Source: Oceanibium sediminis
GTDB lineage: Bacteria; Pseudomonadota; Alphaproteobacteria; Rhodobacterales; Rhodobacteraceae
Assembly: GCF_003265325.1 (NCBI RefSeq)
Contig: NZ_QGNX01000005.1
Span: 62,001 to 126,000 of the forward strand
Direction of reading: 5' to 3'
Length of the DNA: 64,000 bases
Below the pieces are notes generated by a model that worked only from the letters and a program-made list of their open reading frames with translations, was not told the origin of the DNA and did not search any database. Both the position numbers and the translations under genes were made by a program. Within the stretch, counting starts at the first letter, position 1. Every line of letters starts with the position of its first letter. This document shows positions 1 to 9,073 of the stretch, piece after piece.

Positions 1-1
1 G

Positions 2-505
2 CTGGCCTTCGCGCGGCGGGCGCAGGACCTGAAGCTTTACGGGCAAAGCCACATCAACGCCGCCTTCACCTACACACGGCCCACGGGTAACCGCTTCAAC
101 ACCGGGGACCGGGGGGCGTGGTACTGCGCCTGGGACCTTGCCACGAGCGCGCAGGAGGTGGGCTTCCACCGCACGCGCGAACTCGGCTACATCGGGCGCT
201 ACGAGGGCGAGGCGCGCTATGTCGAGCTGCTGGCGGATTTCATCGGCGATTTTCCCGATCTGCATGGCGGCGGGGGTCACGCGGCGCTGCATCCCGATCC
301 CGCGACGGGCTACCCGGCGGGGCAGGCGTTGGCGGAGGAGCTGCGCCGCGACGGGCACCGGGGGCTGATCTACCCTTCGGTGCGCCAGCCGAGGGGGCGC
401 TGCTTTGTCGCCTTCGATCCGGGCATCATCCAGAACGTCCGCCCGGGCGCCAGCTGGAAGCTGGTGTGGGACGGCGCACCGGAATTCAGCGTGATCGGCG
501 TGTGA
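2..505 (+). CDS. RES-domain protein, 5'-truncated by the window edge
   Basis: Open frame from the window edge to a TGA, 167 codons visible. It shows the RES family signature: a GNRFN segment and GDRGAWYCA about residues 33-47, EVGFHRTRE about 52-61, and GLIYPSVR about 121-128 followed by a conserved Cys/Phe strand. RES proteins are NAD+-degrading toxins or related enzymes, usually encoded just downstream of an Xre-type antitoxin. The upstream partner, if any, lies outside the window, so toxin function is inferred. The true start is not visible; the GTG at 158 is an internal Val codon. The gene converges on doeB, with a hairpin between them. Confidence 0.85.
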   Translation: MAFARRAQDLKLYGQSHINAAFTYTRPTGNRFNTGDRGAWYCAWDLATSAQEVGFHRTRELGYIGRYEGEARYVELLADFIGDFPDLHGGGGHAALHPDPATGYPAGQALAEELRRDGHRGLIYPSVRQPRGRCFVAFDPGIIQNVRPGASWKLVWDGAPEFSVIGV

Positions 506-507
506 CG

Positions 508-526
508 GCGGGGGCTACGCCCCCGC
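508..526. terminator. GC hairpin between convergent RES gene and doeB
   Basis: Perfect 8-bp stem (GCGGGGGC / GCCCCCGC) with a TAC loop. It lies between the RES stop (503-505) and the doeB stop (515-517), overlapping the latter. There is no T-run on either side, so a bidirectional terminator is plausible but not certain. Confidence 0.45.
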
Positions 527-1552
527 GTCCGCGTCGTCAGCCTGCTCGGACACCACCGCCGCGACGACGGCAAGGCAGTCGCCAAGGCCGATCAGCCCTG
601 GAAAATGCCGCGCCGCCAGGATGCCTTCGCTGCTCGCGTGCACGGTTTCGGGCGCCACGCCCGTGCGATCGGCGGGCCAGATCCGCGCCAGCGGGTCGCC
701 GATGGCCACCGGCTCGCCCAGGTCGACGAGCGGCTCGATCAGCCCCGCGCTTTCGGCGTGGTGGAAACAGCCCGGCCCGGTGGAATCGATATTCACGCTG
801 GGTCCGATCTCCGGTTTGCCGCGCAGGATACCGGCCTGTTTCAGCACGTTTTCCACGCCCCGCCGCGCGATCCGCGCCGAGCGCGCCGTGGCCGTGCCAC
901 CACCGCCCAGTTCGGTGGAGACAAAGACCTTCCCGGCGTTTTCGGCCGCCGAGTCGTACATTCCCACCGAATCGATTTCCTTCAGGATCATCGAGTAGGG
1001 CGCGTTGAAGGCCAGCATCGCGTCGACGCAGGCGGCCTGCTGGTTCGCATCGCCCAGGATATGCGCGGCGGCAAAGGGGATGAAGTCCAGCGTCTTGCCC
1101 CCGGAATGGAAATCCAGGACCACGTCGGCCAGCGGCAGAAGCGTGCGCTCGAAGTAATCGGCGATCTTCTGGGTCGGCGTGCCGTCCGGCGCGCCGGGGA
1201 AGCTGCGGTTCAGGTTGCCGCCATCCAGCGGCGAGGTGCGGCGCGCGGCGTGAAACGCGGGCGTGTTCATGTAGGGAACGATGATCACCCGTCCCTTGAT
1301 CGCCTTCGGCTCCAGTTCGTGGGCCAGCCCTTGCAGGGCGATCGGCCCCTCGTATTCGTCGCCATGGTTGCCCCCGGTCAGCAAGGCGGTCGATCCGGGG
1401 CCGTTCTGGATCACGGTAATGGGGATCATCACCGCCCCCCAGGCCGAGGTGTCGTGGCTGTAGGGCAGGCGCAGGAAGCCGTGGTGCTTGCCGTTCTGAT
1501 CGAAGGGCACGGTGGCGGTGATCGGGTTTTCGGGTCTTGAGTGATAAGACAT
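515..1552 (-). CDS. doeB: N-alpha-acetyl-L-2,4-diaminobutyrate deacetylase DoeB (ectoine degradation)
   Basis: 345-residue zinc-dependent deacetylase of the succinylglutamate desuccinylase/aspartoacylase family. Zinc-site residues are visible as HGDE (H63, E66) and H149 in DFHSGG. A substrate-binding NLNRSFPG lies at 113-120 and a candidate catalytic Glu at 214 in STELGG. In ectoine breakdown it removes acetate from N-alpha-acetyl-diaminobutyrate to give L-2,4-diaminobutyrate in the cytoplasm. It is the last gene of the uehABC-usp-eutABC-doeAB run. Its ATG shares one base with the doeA stop (TGATG), so translation is probably coupled; that is why the internal ATG at 1552 is preferred over a longer reading. 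Confidence 0.93.
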   Translation of the reverse strand: MSYHSRPENPITATVPFDQNGKHHGFLRLPYSHDTSAWGAVMIPITVIQNGPGSTALLTGGNHGDEYEGPIALQGLAHELEPKAIKGRVIIVPYMNTPAFHAARRTSPLDGGNLNRSFPGAPDGTPTQKIADYFERTLLPLADVVLDFHSGGKTLDFIPFAAAHILGDANQQAACVDAMLAFNAPYSMILKEIDSVGMYDSAAENAGKVFVSTELGGGGTATARSARIARRGVENVLKQAGILRGKPEIGPSVNIDSTGPGCFHHAESAGLIEPLVDLGEPVAIGDPLARIWPADRTGVAPETVHASSEGILAARHFPGLIGLGDCLAVVAAVVSEQADDADAGA

Positions 1553-2739
1553 CAGCTCTTCACAATCAGTTTGCGTGGCACGTCGGCCAGGCATTCGGGG
1601 CCTTTTTCGCCGATGGCGATGCTTTCGGTGATTTCAAAACCCATGTCGTCCATCCAGAGGCCGGTCATGAAATGGAATGTCATCCCCGGTTTCAGCTCGG
1701 TCCGGTCGCCGGGGCGCAGCGAGCAGGTCCGCTCGCCCCAGTCGGGGGGGTAGGACAGGCCGATGGGATAGCCGGTGCGGTTGTCCTTCACGATGCCGTA
1801 CTTCTGCAGCACCTCGAAGAAGGCGATGGCGATATCCTCGCAGGTGTTGCCCGCCTTCGCGGCCTCCAGCCCGGCGTCCATGCCCTCCAGCACCGCCTTT
1901 TCGGCATCCAGGAACTTCTGCGTCGGCTTGCCGAGGAAGATGGTGCGGCTCAGCGGGCAGTGGTAGCGACGGAAACACCCCGAGATTTCGAAGAAGGTGC
2001 CTTCGCCGGTCTGCATCTGCTTGTCGTCCCAGGTCAGGTGCGGCGCGGCGGCATCCGTGCCCGAGGGCAGCAGCGGCACGATGGCCGGGTAGTCCCCGCC
2101 AAAGCCCAGTTCCTCGTCATAGCGCAGGCTGGCGTCATAGATTTCCGCCACCAGGTCGCATTTGCGCATGCCCGGTTCCACCAGTTCGGCAATGCGCGCG
2201 TGCATCTTTTCCACGATCCGCGCCGCCTTGCGCATCCGGTCAAGCTCTGCCGGGGATTTCACGCCGCGCTGCCAGTTCACCAGCGCGGTCGCGTCGACCA
2301 GCGGATCGGGCAGCCCCTGGGACAGGGACTGGAACCCCTTGGCGGAGAACCAGTAGTTGTCCATCTCCACCCCGATGCGGCCGGTGTGCCAACCGCGCTC
2401 GGTCAGCTTGGCGGCCAGGTAGTCCATCGGATGACGTTCGGTCGATTGCACAAAGAAGTCCGGGTAGCCGATGATATCGGGCTCGGCCATGAAGACGGTG
2501 CGCAGCGCGCCCTGCGCGTCCTGCTCGCGCCCGAACCACACCGGGTCGCCGGTGGGGCCGATGATGACCGCCTGGTGGACGTAGAAGGACCAGCCGTCAT
2601 AGCCTGTCAGCCACGCCATGTTGGACGGGTCCGAGGTGATCAGCGTGTCGATCTCGGCCGCCTCCATCGCCTTGCGGACTTTGGCGATGCGGGCCTCGTA
2701 TTCGGAGTCGGAAAAGCGGAATGTGTCGATGGTGGCCAT
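1552..2739 (-). CDS. doeA: Ectoine hydrolase DoeA
   Basis: 395-residue protein with the creatinase/M24 'pita-bread' fold: an N-terminal creatinase-like domain (about 1-160) and a C-terminal catalytic domain. Length and N-terminus (SNMAWLTGYDGWSFYVHQ about 38-55) match DoeA/EutD ectoine hydrolases rather than aminopeptidases or prolidases. The enzyme opens the ectoine ring, mainly to N-alpha-acetyl-L-2,4-diaminobutyrate, the DoeB substrate. It lies 6 nt downstream of eutC and overlaps doeB by one base. Without its neighbours it would be called only an M24-family peptidase; the context makes the assignment firm. Confidence 0.94.
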   Translation of the reverse strand: MATIDTFRFSDSEYEARIAKVRKAMEAAEIDTLITSDPSNMAWLTGYDGWSFYVHQAVIIGPTGDPVWFGREQDAQGALRTVFMAEPDIIGYPDFFVQSTERHPMDYLAAKLTERGWHTGRIGVEMDNYWFSAKGFQSLSQGLPDPLVDATALVNWQRGVKSPAELDRMRKAARIVEKMHARIAELVEPGMRKCDLVAEIYDASLRYDEELGFGGDYPAIVPLLPSGTDAAAPHLTWDDKQMQTGEGTFFEISGCFRRYHCPLSRTIFLGKPTQKFLDAEKAVLEGMDAGLEAAKAGNTCEDIAIAFFEVLQKYGIVKDNRTGYPIGLSYPPDWGERTCSLRPGDRTELKPGMTFHFMTGLWMDDMGFEITESIAIGEKGPECLADVPRKLIVKS

Positions 2740-2745
2740 GTCTGA

Positions 2746-3738
2746 TCAGCTTTCGATGTTCGTGCCAAGGTTGAGGTCGAGCGCGCGGCGGCGCGCAAGG
2801 GTGGCGATCGCGGTGTCCTGGACGCCGGTCCCGGTCAGGTCCGCGATCGTGATCTGGTCGGGCCCGCCGCGCCCCGGGGCCTGCCCGGCGGCAATCGCGC
2901 CAAGCTCGGCGAATTCCGCATCCCCGGCGATCAGCCCGGCGGCAATGGCGCCGCGCAATTCGCCCAAGTGCCGTGTCTGGCTGAGGCGGTCGGGCACGTA
3001 GAGATCGGCGCGCGCAAGGCACTCGGGCTGCAACTCGCCCTTGTGATCCTGGTCCGAGCCCATGGCCGTCACGTGCTGGCCGGGGCGCAGCCAGTCCGCC
3101 ATTAGGATCGGCGCGGCGGCGGGGGTGGTCGTGACGATCACATCGGCCGTCGTGACCGCGGCCTGAGCATCCTCCACGGCGCGCACCTCGATCCCCAGTT
3201 CCTGTGTCAACTCTTCCGCCGTGGCCCTTGCAGCTTCGGGCTTCCGGGCCCAGATCGTCGCGCGGGTGATCGGGCGCACGAGGCACAGCGCCTTAAGTTG
3301 CAGGCGCGCCTGAAGCCCCGCGCCAAGGATCGCGGCGCTTTGCGCATCCGCCCGTGATAGGTGGCGCGCGGCCACGGCCCCGGCGGAGGCGGTGCGTACG
3401 TCCGTCAGGTAGCCGTTGTCCAGCAGCAGCGCCTCCAGCTGGCCGGTGCGGGCCGAGAACAGGATCATCAACCCCGAGGTGGAGGGCAGGCCGATCTTCG
3501 GGTTGTCGAAGAACCCGGGCGAGACCTTGAGCGCGAAACTGTCCAGCCCTGGAACATAGGCCGTCTTGACGTCCACCTCTCCGTTGAAGTCCTTGATCGC
3601 CATGGACAGGATCGGAGGCATCACCACATTGCCCCCGGCAAGGGCGCGAAAGCCGTCCTCGACGCAGGCGATGGCGTCCAGGTCCAGCGGCACCGCCTTG
3701 CGCAGTTCCGACTCGACCAGGATCCGGATATCAGGCAT
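2746..3738 (-). CDS. eutC: Ectoine utilization protein EutC, ornithine cyclodeaminase family
   Basis: 330-residue member of the ornithine cyclodeaminase/mu-crystallin family. A Rossmann motif, ILGAGLQARLQ, is visible around 137-147, and a conserved Lys region in the N-terminal half (TAYVPGLDSFALKVSPGF) lies about 60-77. Together with EutA and EutB it forms the module linked in roseobacters to using 5-hydroxyectoine; the exact chemistry is not settled, and NAD(P)-dependent deamination or reduction is likely by family. Its ATG overlaps the eutB stop by one base, and doeA follows after 6 nt. Position in the cluster separates it from a true ornithine cyclodeaminase. Confidence 0.9.
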   Translation of the reverse strand: MPDIRILVESELRKAVPLDLDAIACVEDGFRALAGGNVVMPPILSMAIKDFNGEVDVKTAYVPGLDSFALKVSPGFFDNPKIGLPSTSGLMILFSARTGQLEALLLDNGYLTDVRTASAGAVAARHLSRADAQSAAILGAGLQARLQLKALCLVRPITRATIWARKPEAARATAEELTQELGIEVRAVEDAQAAVTTADVIVTTTPAAAPILMADWLRPGQHVTAMGSDQDHKGELQPECLARADLYVPDRLSQTRHLGELRGAIAAGLIAGDAEFAELGAIAAGQAPGRGGPDQITIADLTGTGVQDTAIATLARRRALDLNLGTNIES

Positions 3739-4733
3739 CAGCTTTCCCCTTCCGAGACGTCGACGTCCTCACCCGATATGATCCGGTGATGCAGACCCAT
3801 GTCGATGTTGGCCCCGCTCAGCACCACCATTGTCGGCCCCTTGGGCGTGACCTTGCCCGCCAGAAGGGATGCGACGCCGACCGCGCCTGAGCCTTCGACG
3901 ATCTGGCGTTCCTGCCAGTAGCAATGGCGGATCCCGGCGGCGATTTCCGCCTCGTCCAGCAAAACGATGTCGTCCACCAGGTCGCGGACCATGGCGAAGG
4001 TGTGCCGGTTGTCGAGCCCGATCCCCCCGCCCAGGCTGTCGGCAAGGGTCGGCAACTCCGTCACCTCGACCGGGCGGCCCTTGGCCAGGCTTTCGTGCAT
4101 CGCCGCGCCCCGTTCCATGCTGATGCCGATCACCCGCACGCCGGGGATCTGCGCCTTCAGCGCCGCCGCGACGCCCGAGATCAGCCCGCCGCCGGAAAGC
4201 TGGACCAGCACGGTTTCGACGTCGGGCATGGCTTGGGCGATTTCGAGGCCCAGCGTGCCCTGGCCGGCGATGATGTCGCGGTGATCGAAGGGCGGGATCA
4301 TGGTCATGCCTTTGGCGACCAACTCGTCCACCGCAAGCTGCGCCTCGTCCTGGCTGCGGCCCCGGATCAGCACCTCCGCCCCTTCGGCGCGGATGGCTTC
4401 CACCTTATTGCGCGGCACCAGTTCGGACATCGCGATGACGCAGCGCACGCCCGCGTTAGCGCAGGCCCGCGCCAGGCCGCGCCCGTGGTTGCCCGTGGAT
4501 ACCCCGACGACCCCGGCGGCGCGCTCCGCCGCGCCCAGCTGGGCGACCGCGTTGGAGGCGCCGCGAAACTTGAAGCTGCCGCTGAACTGGTGATGTTCCA
4601 GCTTCAGGCTGACCGGCACGCCCAGCTTCTCGCTGAGCGCCAGTGACGGCTCCACCGGCGTGCGCCGGATCATGCCTGACAGGGTCCGCTCAGCCGCGAG
4701 GATTTCGTCCAGGCCAACGGCTGAAGCGCTCAT
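3738..4733 (-). CDS. eutB: Hydroxyectoine utilization dehydratase EutB (threonine ammonia-lyase-like, PLP)
   Basis: 331-residue fold-type II PLP enzyme. The PLP-binding Lys is K55 in SFKFRGASNA, the SxGNHGRG loop about 80-87 contacts the cofactor, and a glycine-rich LSGGGLISG motif follows in the second half. The family includes threonine and serine ammonia-lyases. In this locus it is EutB, proposed to remove the hydroxyl of 5-hydroxyectoine by dehydration. The ATG at 4733 is chosen over an upstream in-frame start because it overlaps the eutA stop as ATGA (4730-4733). Confidence 0.9.
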   Translation of the reverse strand: MSASAVGLDEILAAERTLSGMIRRTPVEPSLALSEKLGVPVSLKLEHHQFSGSFKFRGASNAVAQLGAAERAAGVVGVSTGNHGRGLARACANAGVRCVIAMSELVPRNKVEAIRAEGAEVLIRGRSQDEAQLAVDELVAKGMTMIPPFDHRDIIAGQGTLGLEIAQAMPDVETVLVQLSGGGLISGVAAALKAQIPGVRVIGISMERGAAMHESLAKGRPVEVTELPTLADSLGGGIGLDNRHTFAMVRDLVDDIVLLDEAEIAAGIRHCYWQERQIVEGSGAVGVASLLAGKVTPKGPTMVVLSGANIDMGLHHRIISGEDVDVSEGES

Positions 4734-5512
4734 GCCGCCTGCTCCGGGGGCATCGCGGTAAAGATCCGCCCGGGCCGAGCAGTCGGGGCCAGCCCGGCGT
4801 GGCTGAGCAGCTTCCACAGGGCCGCCTGGTTGGACGAGATCACGGGCTTGCCAAGCCGCGCCTCCAGCGTCTCGATCACGCCAAGGGCGGGCAGGCCGGT
4901 GCAGGACAGAAACACGCCCTCCGCCTCGGGGCGGTCGGCGGCGATGGCGGCGTCGATGATCGTCTGCGCGCTGACGCGAGCCATGTCGCGGTCATCCTCA
5001 AGCCCGAGGCATTGTGCCGACACGATGTCCAGCCCGTGACGATTGAAGTAATCGGCCATCGGGGCGGTGGTTTCGGGCAGGTAGGGCGTCATTAGCGCGA
5101 CCTTGCGGATACCGAGCGCCCCGAAGGCCGCCAGCGCGGCGGCGGTTGGGGTCACGACGGGCACGCCCGGCTTGGCCGCCTGGATGGCGCTGATCACTGC
5201 ATCGTCGCCCATTGCGACCGAGGCCGCGGTGCAGGCGTAGTAGATCGCCGCCACGGGTTCGTCCGGCAACAGAAGCGCCGCCGTATCCGTCAGGCGCGGC
5301 AACATGCGGCGCAGGTTTTCTGGCGTCGTCGGGTTCTGGAAGGCGATGCGCGCGACATGCAGCGCCGCGTGGTCCCGCGGTAGCAGATTGGCCGCGTCCC
5401 GTTCGGTAGTCAGGTCCGTGGCAAGCGCGATCAGGCCCAGTCGGGTCACGGCGTCCCGCGGTTCCAGCCTGACCGGAACCGAGGACAGGAGAACGTCGGA
5501 TTTTTCGGTCAT
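4730..5512 (-). CDS. eutA: Ectoine utilization protein EutA (Asp/Glu racemase / maleate isomerase-like)
   Basis: 260-residue protein of the Asp/Glu/hydantoin racemase and maleate isomerase superfamily. Both catalytic-type cysteines are present: C94 in YYACTAAS and C204 in FLSCTGLP. EutA is the first gene of the eutABC module tied to hydroxyectoine use in roseobacters; an isomerisation or racemisation step is expected from the fold, but the substrate step is inferred. It begins 4 nt downstream of the usp stop and overlaps eutB by 4 nt, so it is co-transcribed with the transporter genes. Confidence 0.9.
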   Translation of the reverse strand: MTEKSDVLLSSVPVRLEPRDAVTRLGLIALATDLTTERDAANLLPRDHAALHVARIAFQNPTTPENLRRMLPRLTDTAALLLPDEPVAAIYYACTAASVAMGDDAVISAIQAAKPGVPVVTPTAAALAAFGALGIRKVALMTPYLPETTAPMADYFNRHGLDIVSAQCLGLEDDRDMARVSAQTIIDAAIAADRPEAEGVFLSCTGLPALGVIETLEARLGKPVISSNQAALWKLLSHAGLAPTARPGRIFTAMPPEQAA

Positions 5513-5516
5513 CGGT

Positions 5517-5954
5517 CTAGACGATCATGACTGGGCAGTCGGATATACCGGTGACCTTGTGTGACACGCTGCCAAGCAGGTAGCTTTCGACCGAGCCGAG
5601 CCCGCGGCCGCCCATGACGATCAGGTCCACCTCGTTCGTTTCCGCGAAGGACACGATTCCGCGCGCCACCGGCCCGTTCTTGACCACCGCGCGGACGTTC
5701 TCGGCCCCCAGCTCCTTCGCGCGCGCCTTGGCCTGCTCGCACAGCTCCTTGGCGTAGTCGCGCATCGCGTCGTCGATGGGCTCGGGCGTGTCCTTGCGCA
5801 CCATGGAGAAGGACGCCTCCAGCAGCGAGTGATGTCGATAGACGGTCAGGATGGTGATCTTCGCGCCGACCGCATCGCTGAGCTCGATGGCCTTCTCCAG
5901 CGCGGCCATGGCGTTTTTCGACCCGTCATAGGGTACGAGGATGTGCTTGAACAT
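5517..5954 (-). CDS. Universal stress protein of the ectoine TRAP operon (TeaD-like)
   Basis: 145-residue UspA-fold protein. The ATP-binding signature is intact near the C-terminus (GGRGLGSVESYLLGS, following the G-2x-G-9x-G-S/T pattern), so it belongs to the nucleotide-binding class. In Halomonas the related TeaD is encoded with the ectoine TRAP transporter TeaABC and modulates its activity in an ATP-dependent way; the position here, 17 nt after uehC, suggests the same role. It acts in the cytoplasm. The regulatory function is inferred from context. Confidence 0.9.
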   Translation of the reverse strand: MFKHILVPYDGSKNAMAALEKAIELSDAVGAKITILTVYRHHSLLEASFSMVRKDTPEPIDDAMRDYAKELCEQAKARAKELGAENVRAVVKNGPVARGIVSFAETNEVDLIVMGGRGLGSVESYLLGSVSHKVTGISDCPVMIV

Positions 5955-5971
5955 TGCCTGCGCTCCTTAGT

Positions 5972-7258
5972 CTATTTGGCGAATGCCAGGTCGCGCAGGA
6001 ACAACGCGATCTGCGGGAAGAAGATGAGCGCCACGGAGACACTCAGCAGGATGATGATAAACGGCGGCGTGCCCTTGATGACCTCCATGTAGGGCCGTTT
6101 GAAGACGGCGATCGCCGTGAAGATATCGCAGCCGAATGGCGGCGTGGCCGAGCCGATGGCGACCTGCAGCGTGATCACCGTACCCACCAGGACCGGGTCA
6201 AGGCCGACGTCGTTCACCACCGGGGCAAAGATCGGGACAAGCACAAGAATCACGACGATCGGGTCCACGAACATGCAGCCGATGAAGAACGCGATGGAGA
6301 TCACGAACAGCACGCCGTACTGGCCCATCTCGTCGATGCCGATGGAGCCGAGGATCGCCTGCGGGATCTGCGCGAAGGAAATCACCCAGGAAAAGGCCGC
6401 GCCGGCGGCGACCAGGATGAACACCACGGCGGTGATCAGACCGGTGGATTTCGCCGTGGAATAGACGTCTGCCAGGCTCATGGAGCGGAAGACCGCAACT
6501 TCGAGGATCAGCGCGTACAGCACACAGGCCGCCGCCGCCTCGGTGGGCGAGAAGATGCCGCCGTAGATGCCCCCGATGATGATGACCGGAAAGCCGAGCG
6601 GCCAAACCGCCTGCTGCACTGCCTTCAGGCGCGCGCCCCAGCTTGCCTTTTCCTCGGTCGGGACGTCATGGCGGATCGCGTAGATCACGGAATAGATCGA
6701 AAACAGCACCAGGATCAGCAGTCCCGGGCCTATGCCCGCGATGAACAGCTCGGAAATCGAGGTGTTGGAGACGACGCCGTAGATGATCATGCCGATCGAC
6801 GGCGGGATCAGGAAGGCGATATCGGAGGAGTTCACGATCAGCGCCAGCACGAAATTGTCCTTGTAGCCCGCCTTCAGCATGCGCGGGCGCAGCGGGCCGC
6901 CAACAGCCACCACCGTCGCCTGCGTCGAGCCGGAGACAGCGCCAAACATCGTACAGGCCGCGGCCGTCGAAACCGCCAGCCCGCCCTTGAAGTGGCCCAT
7001 GAACTTCATGACCATGTTGATCAGCCGGTCCGCGGACTGGCCACGGGTCATGATGTCGGCGGCAAAGATGAACATCGGCACCGCGATCAACGAGGCGGGC
7101 CGGATGCCGGCCATGAACTGCTGAACCATCGTCTCCATCTGCGAGAAACCGTTCAGCATCATGTAAAAGCCGACGAATGCGCCGGTGATCAGGGGGATCA
7201 TCATCGGGAAGCCGAGCAGCAGAAGCACGATCATGATCGAGAATATGGTAAGCGCCAT
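5972..7258 (-). CDS. uehC: Ectoine/hydroxyectoine TRAP transporter large permease UehC
   Basis: 428-residue DctM-type membrane protein with about 12 hydrophobic segments, starting with a strong helix (MALTIFSIMIVLLLLGFPMM). The conserved DctM stretch around the sixth segment (NSSDIAFLIPPSIGMIIYG) is present. It is the ion-coupled channel subunit that imports substrate delivered by UehA, driven by a sodium or proton gradient. It starts 11 nt after uehB. Substrate assignment comes from the ectoine genes on both sides; on its own it would be a generic TRAP large permease. Confidence 0.93.
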   Translation of the reverse strand: MALTIFSIMIVLLLLGFPMMIPLITGAFVGFYMMLNGFSQMETMVQQFMAGIRPASLIAVPMFIFAADIMTRGQSADRLINMVMKFMGHFKGGLAVSTAAACTMFGAVSGSTQATVVAVGGPLRPRMLKAGYKDNFVLALIVNSSDIAFLIPPSIGMIIYGVVSNTSISELFIAGIGPGLLILVLFSIYSVIYAIRHDVPTEEKASWGARLKAVQQAVWPLGFPVIIIGGIYGGIFSPTEAAAACVLYALILEVAVFRSMSLADVYSTAKSTGLITAVVFILVAAGAAFSWVISFAQIPQAILGSIGIDEMGQYGVLFVISIAFFIGCMFVDPIVVILVLVPIFAPVVNDVGLDPVLVGTVITLQVAIGSATPPFGCDIFTAIAVFKRPYMEVIKGTPPFIIILLSVSVALIFFPQIALFLRDLAFAK

Positions 7259-7269
7259 GAACGTGTTCC

Positions 7270-7848
7270 TTAAATCTCGATTTCGTCGTTGTCATAGCCC
7301 TCAAGCACGTTGGTCGAGAGGTAGATGTCCTTCTCGACCATGTTCTTGATGGCTGTCAGGAAGTACTGCATGCCGGTCATGAAGAAACCGACAGGCACCC
7401 AGACCAGCGTCCACCACACGGGGATCTGCAAGGACGGCAGCACGCGCCCGCGGCTGGCCTGCGTACCGATGTACTGGGTCGAATAATAGCAAAGGCCAAA
7501 CATGAAGACGGCGGTGACAAGGGAGATCACGATCATCATGAACTTGCGCGCCTTGGGCGGCATCGCGTCATAGATCGCCGACATACGGATGTGACGGCCC
7601 TGCCGCGCGGCATAGCTGATGCCGGCGAAGGTGATCATTATGATCAGGATGCGGTTGAGTTCCTCGGAAAAGAACAGGCTGCTTTGAAAGACGAAGCGTC
7701 CGACCACGTTGCCGATGGTATTTGCCGCCATCAGAAGGACACCGACGGCCAGCATGATGGATTCTATCCTGGATATCGCGCTGTCGATGTAGCCCAGAAA
7801 GCCGGGCAGGCTGGAGGCGTGCTCATCGCGCTGCGTTCTGTCGGACAC
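7270..7848 (-). CDS. uehB: Ectoine/hydroxyectoine TRAP transporter small permease UehB
   Basis: 192-residue DctQ-type subunit with four predicted membrane segments (about 30-50, 63-82, 105-125, 145-165). It forms the small integral-membrane partner of UehC. It follows uehA after 74 nt, a gap that contains a strong stem-loop (7873-7905), so less permease than binding protein would be expected. The N-terminus is hydrophilic and slightly longer than in many DctQ proteins. Confidence 0.92.
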   Translation of the reverse strand: MSDRTQRDEHASSLPGFLGYIDSAISRIESIMLAVGVLLMAANTIGNVVGRFVFQSSLFFSEELNRILIIMITFAGISYAARQGRHIRMSAIYDAMPPKARKFMMIVISLVTAVFMFGLCYYSTQYIGTQASRGRVLPSLQIPVWWTLVWVPVGFFMTGMQYFLTAIKNMVEKDIYLSTNVLEGYDNDEIEI

Positions 7849-7872
7849 GTCCTGCTCCCTTCGGGTTGGCTT

Positions 7873-7905
7873 GAAAAGCCCCCGGCGGAACGGGTTCCGC
7901 CGGGG
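7873..7905 (-). terminator. Stem-loop attenuator between uehA and uehB
   Basis: Perfect 12-bp stem CCCCGGCGGAAC / GTTCCGCCGGGG with a 2-nt loop (7880-7905), followed on the minus strand by CTTTT. It resembles an intrinsic terminator but sits inside the operon, so it probably gives partial termination or protects the uehA mRNA 3' end. Confidence 0.7.
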
Positions 7906-7922
7906 ACGTTTTCGTCAGGTGA

Positions 7923-8930
7923 TCAGCCCTCGGCCGCAGCGGCGAGGTCTGCTTTCATCTGCTCCAGGATCGCGGCGCCGCTTTCGCCGGTCATCTCGAT
8001 GAACTTGGCCTCCACCTCTTCGGCCGCTGCCTTGAAGCAGGCGCGGTCTTCCTCGGGCAGGACAGTGACCGTCATCTCGGGCTTGGCTTCCATGATCTTG
8101 GCGAGTTCGGAATCCGCCAGACCCTTCTGGTAGTCCACGATGAACTCATAGGCGACGTCGGTCGCTTCCTGGATCACGGCCTGATCTTCCTCGGACAGGC
8201 CTTCATAGAAGTCGAGGTTCGCCATCAGCGCCGTGGTGAAATTGTTGTGCCCGACATAGGTGATATGGTCCGTCACCTCGTAGATCTTTGTCGAGAACAG
8301 GAAGAACGTCGGGTTTTCCTGGCCCTGGATGATGTTGGTTTGAAGGCCGCCGTACACCTCGCCCCAGGGCAAGGGGGTCGGGGTTGCGCCGAAGGCGCGG
8401 TAGGATTCGACCAGCAGCGGGTTGGTCATCACGCGGAACTTCACCTCGTTGAGGTCCTCGCAGGAATTCACCGGGTCCTTCGTCGTCATCGCGACTTCGC
8501 CCTCGGGGTACATCTGCAGCAGCTCAAGGCCCTGCTCGGCGTAAAGGCCCTGGAAATCCTCGTTGATCGCCTTGCTGTCGCGATAGAAGCGCGCCAGCTG
8601 CGCCTGGTCCGTGGGCAGCAGGTAGGGCACGAAGAATACCTGCGCCTCGGGGATCAGCGAGCCGGTGAAACCGGGCGACTGGTTGACGAACTGCAGGATA
8701 CCGGCCTGCGCCTGTTCCATGATGTCCGCGGATTCGCCGAGCGTGCCGAAGGGGAACAACTGGATCTCGTGATCGGAATTCGCCTCCACGTGTTCCTTGA
8801 ACTTCTGCGCGAACTGGCCCTGGACCTCTTCAAGGGATTCCTCGAAGGCGTAACGCCAAGTGTCCGCGGATGCGACGCTGCCGACCAATGCGAGAGCTGC
8901 GGTCGCCGAAAGCAATTTTCTGATGCTCAT
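7923..8930 (-). CDS. uehA: Ectoine/5-hydroxyectoine TRAP substrate-binding protein UehA
   Basis: 335-residue periplasmic DctP-family protein with a clear signal peptide (about 1-22, ending VGSVASA before DTWRYAFEE). The TRAP P-subunit core is present, including the substrate-carboxylate-binding segment around FRVMTNPLLVESYRAFG. It captures ectoines and hands them to UehBC. It is the first gene of the catabolic operon and lies 238 nt downstream of enuR, which encodes the pathway repressor. The hairpin after its stop fits high-level expression of the binding protein. Confidence 0.93.
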   Translation of the reverse strand: MSIRKLLSATAALALVGSVASADTWRYAFEESLEEVQGQFAQKFKEHVEANSDHEIQLFPFGTLGESADIMEQAQAGILQFVNQSPGFTGSLIPEAQVFFVPYLLPTDQAQLARFYRDSKAINEDFQGLYAEQGLELLQMYPEGEVAMTTKDPVNSCEDLNEVKFRVMTNPLLVESYRAFGATPTPLPWGEVYGGLQTNIIQGQENPTFFLFSTKIYEVTDHITYVGHNNFTTALMANLDFYEGLSEEDQAVIQEATDVAYEFIVDYQKGLADSELAKIMEAKPEMTVTVLPEEDRACFKAAAEEVEAKFIEMTGESGAAILEQMKADLAAAAEG

Positions 8931-9073
8931 AATATCTTCCTCTTTTCAGTGCCAACGCCCGACCGCTGCCATGGCGATCGCGAGCACAGCGGGCTGTGCT
9001 TCAGCGTTGATTTCATTTTTGAGTTGAAAGCGGCAGGTGACCTCCCGGACAAACTCTGCTTTCCACCCCACGC

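Noticed and set aside
1552-2739. Annotation as an Xaa-Pro aminopeptidase (M24)
   Set aside because: The fold is shared, but sequence, length and position between eutC and doeB identify ectoine hydrolase.
3738-4733. Annotation as a biosynthetic threonine dehydratase (IlvA) and of the next gene as ornithine cyclodeaminase
   Set aside because: Both overlap eutA and doeA neighbours in the ectoine operon, so EutB and EutC are better supported.
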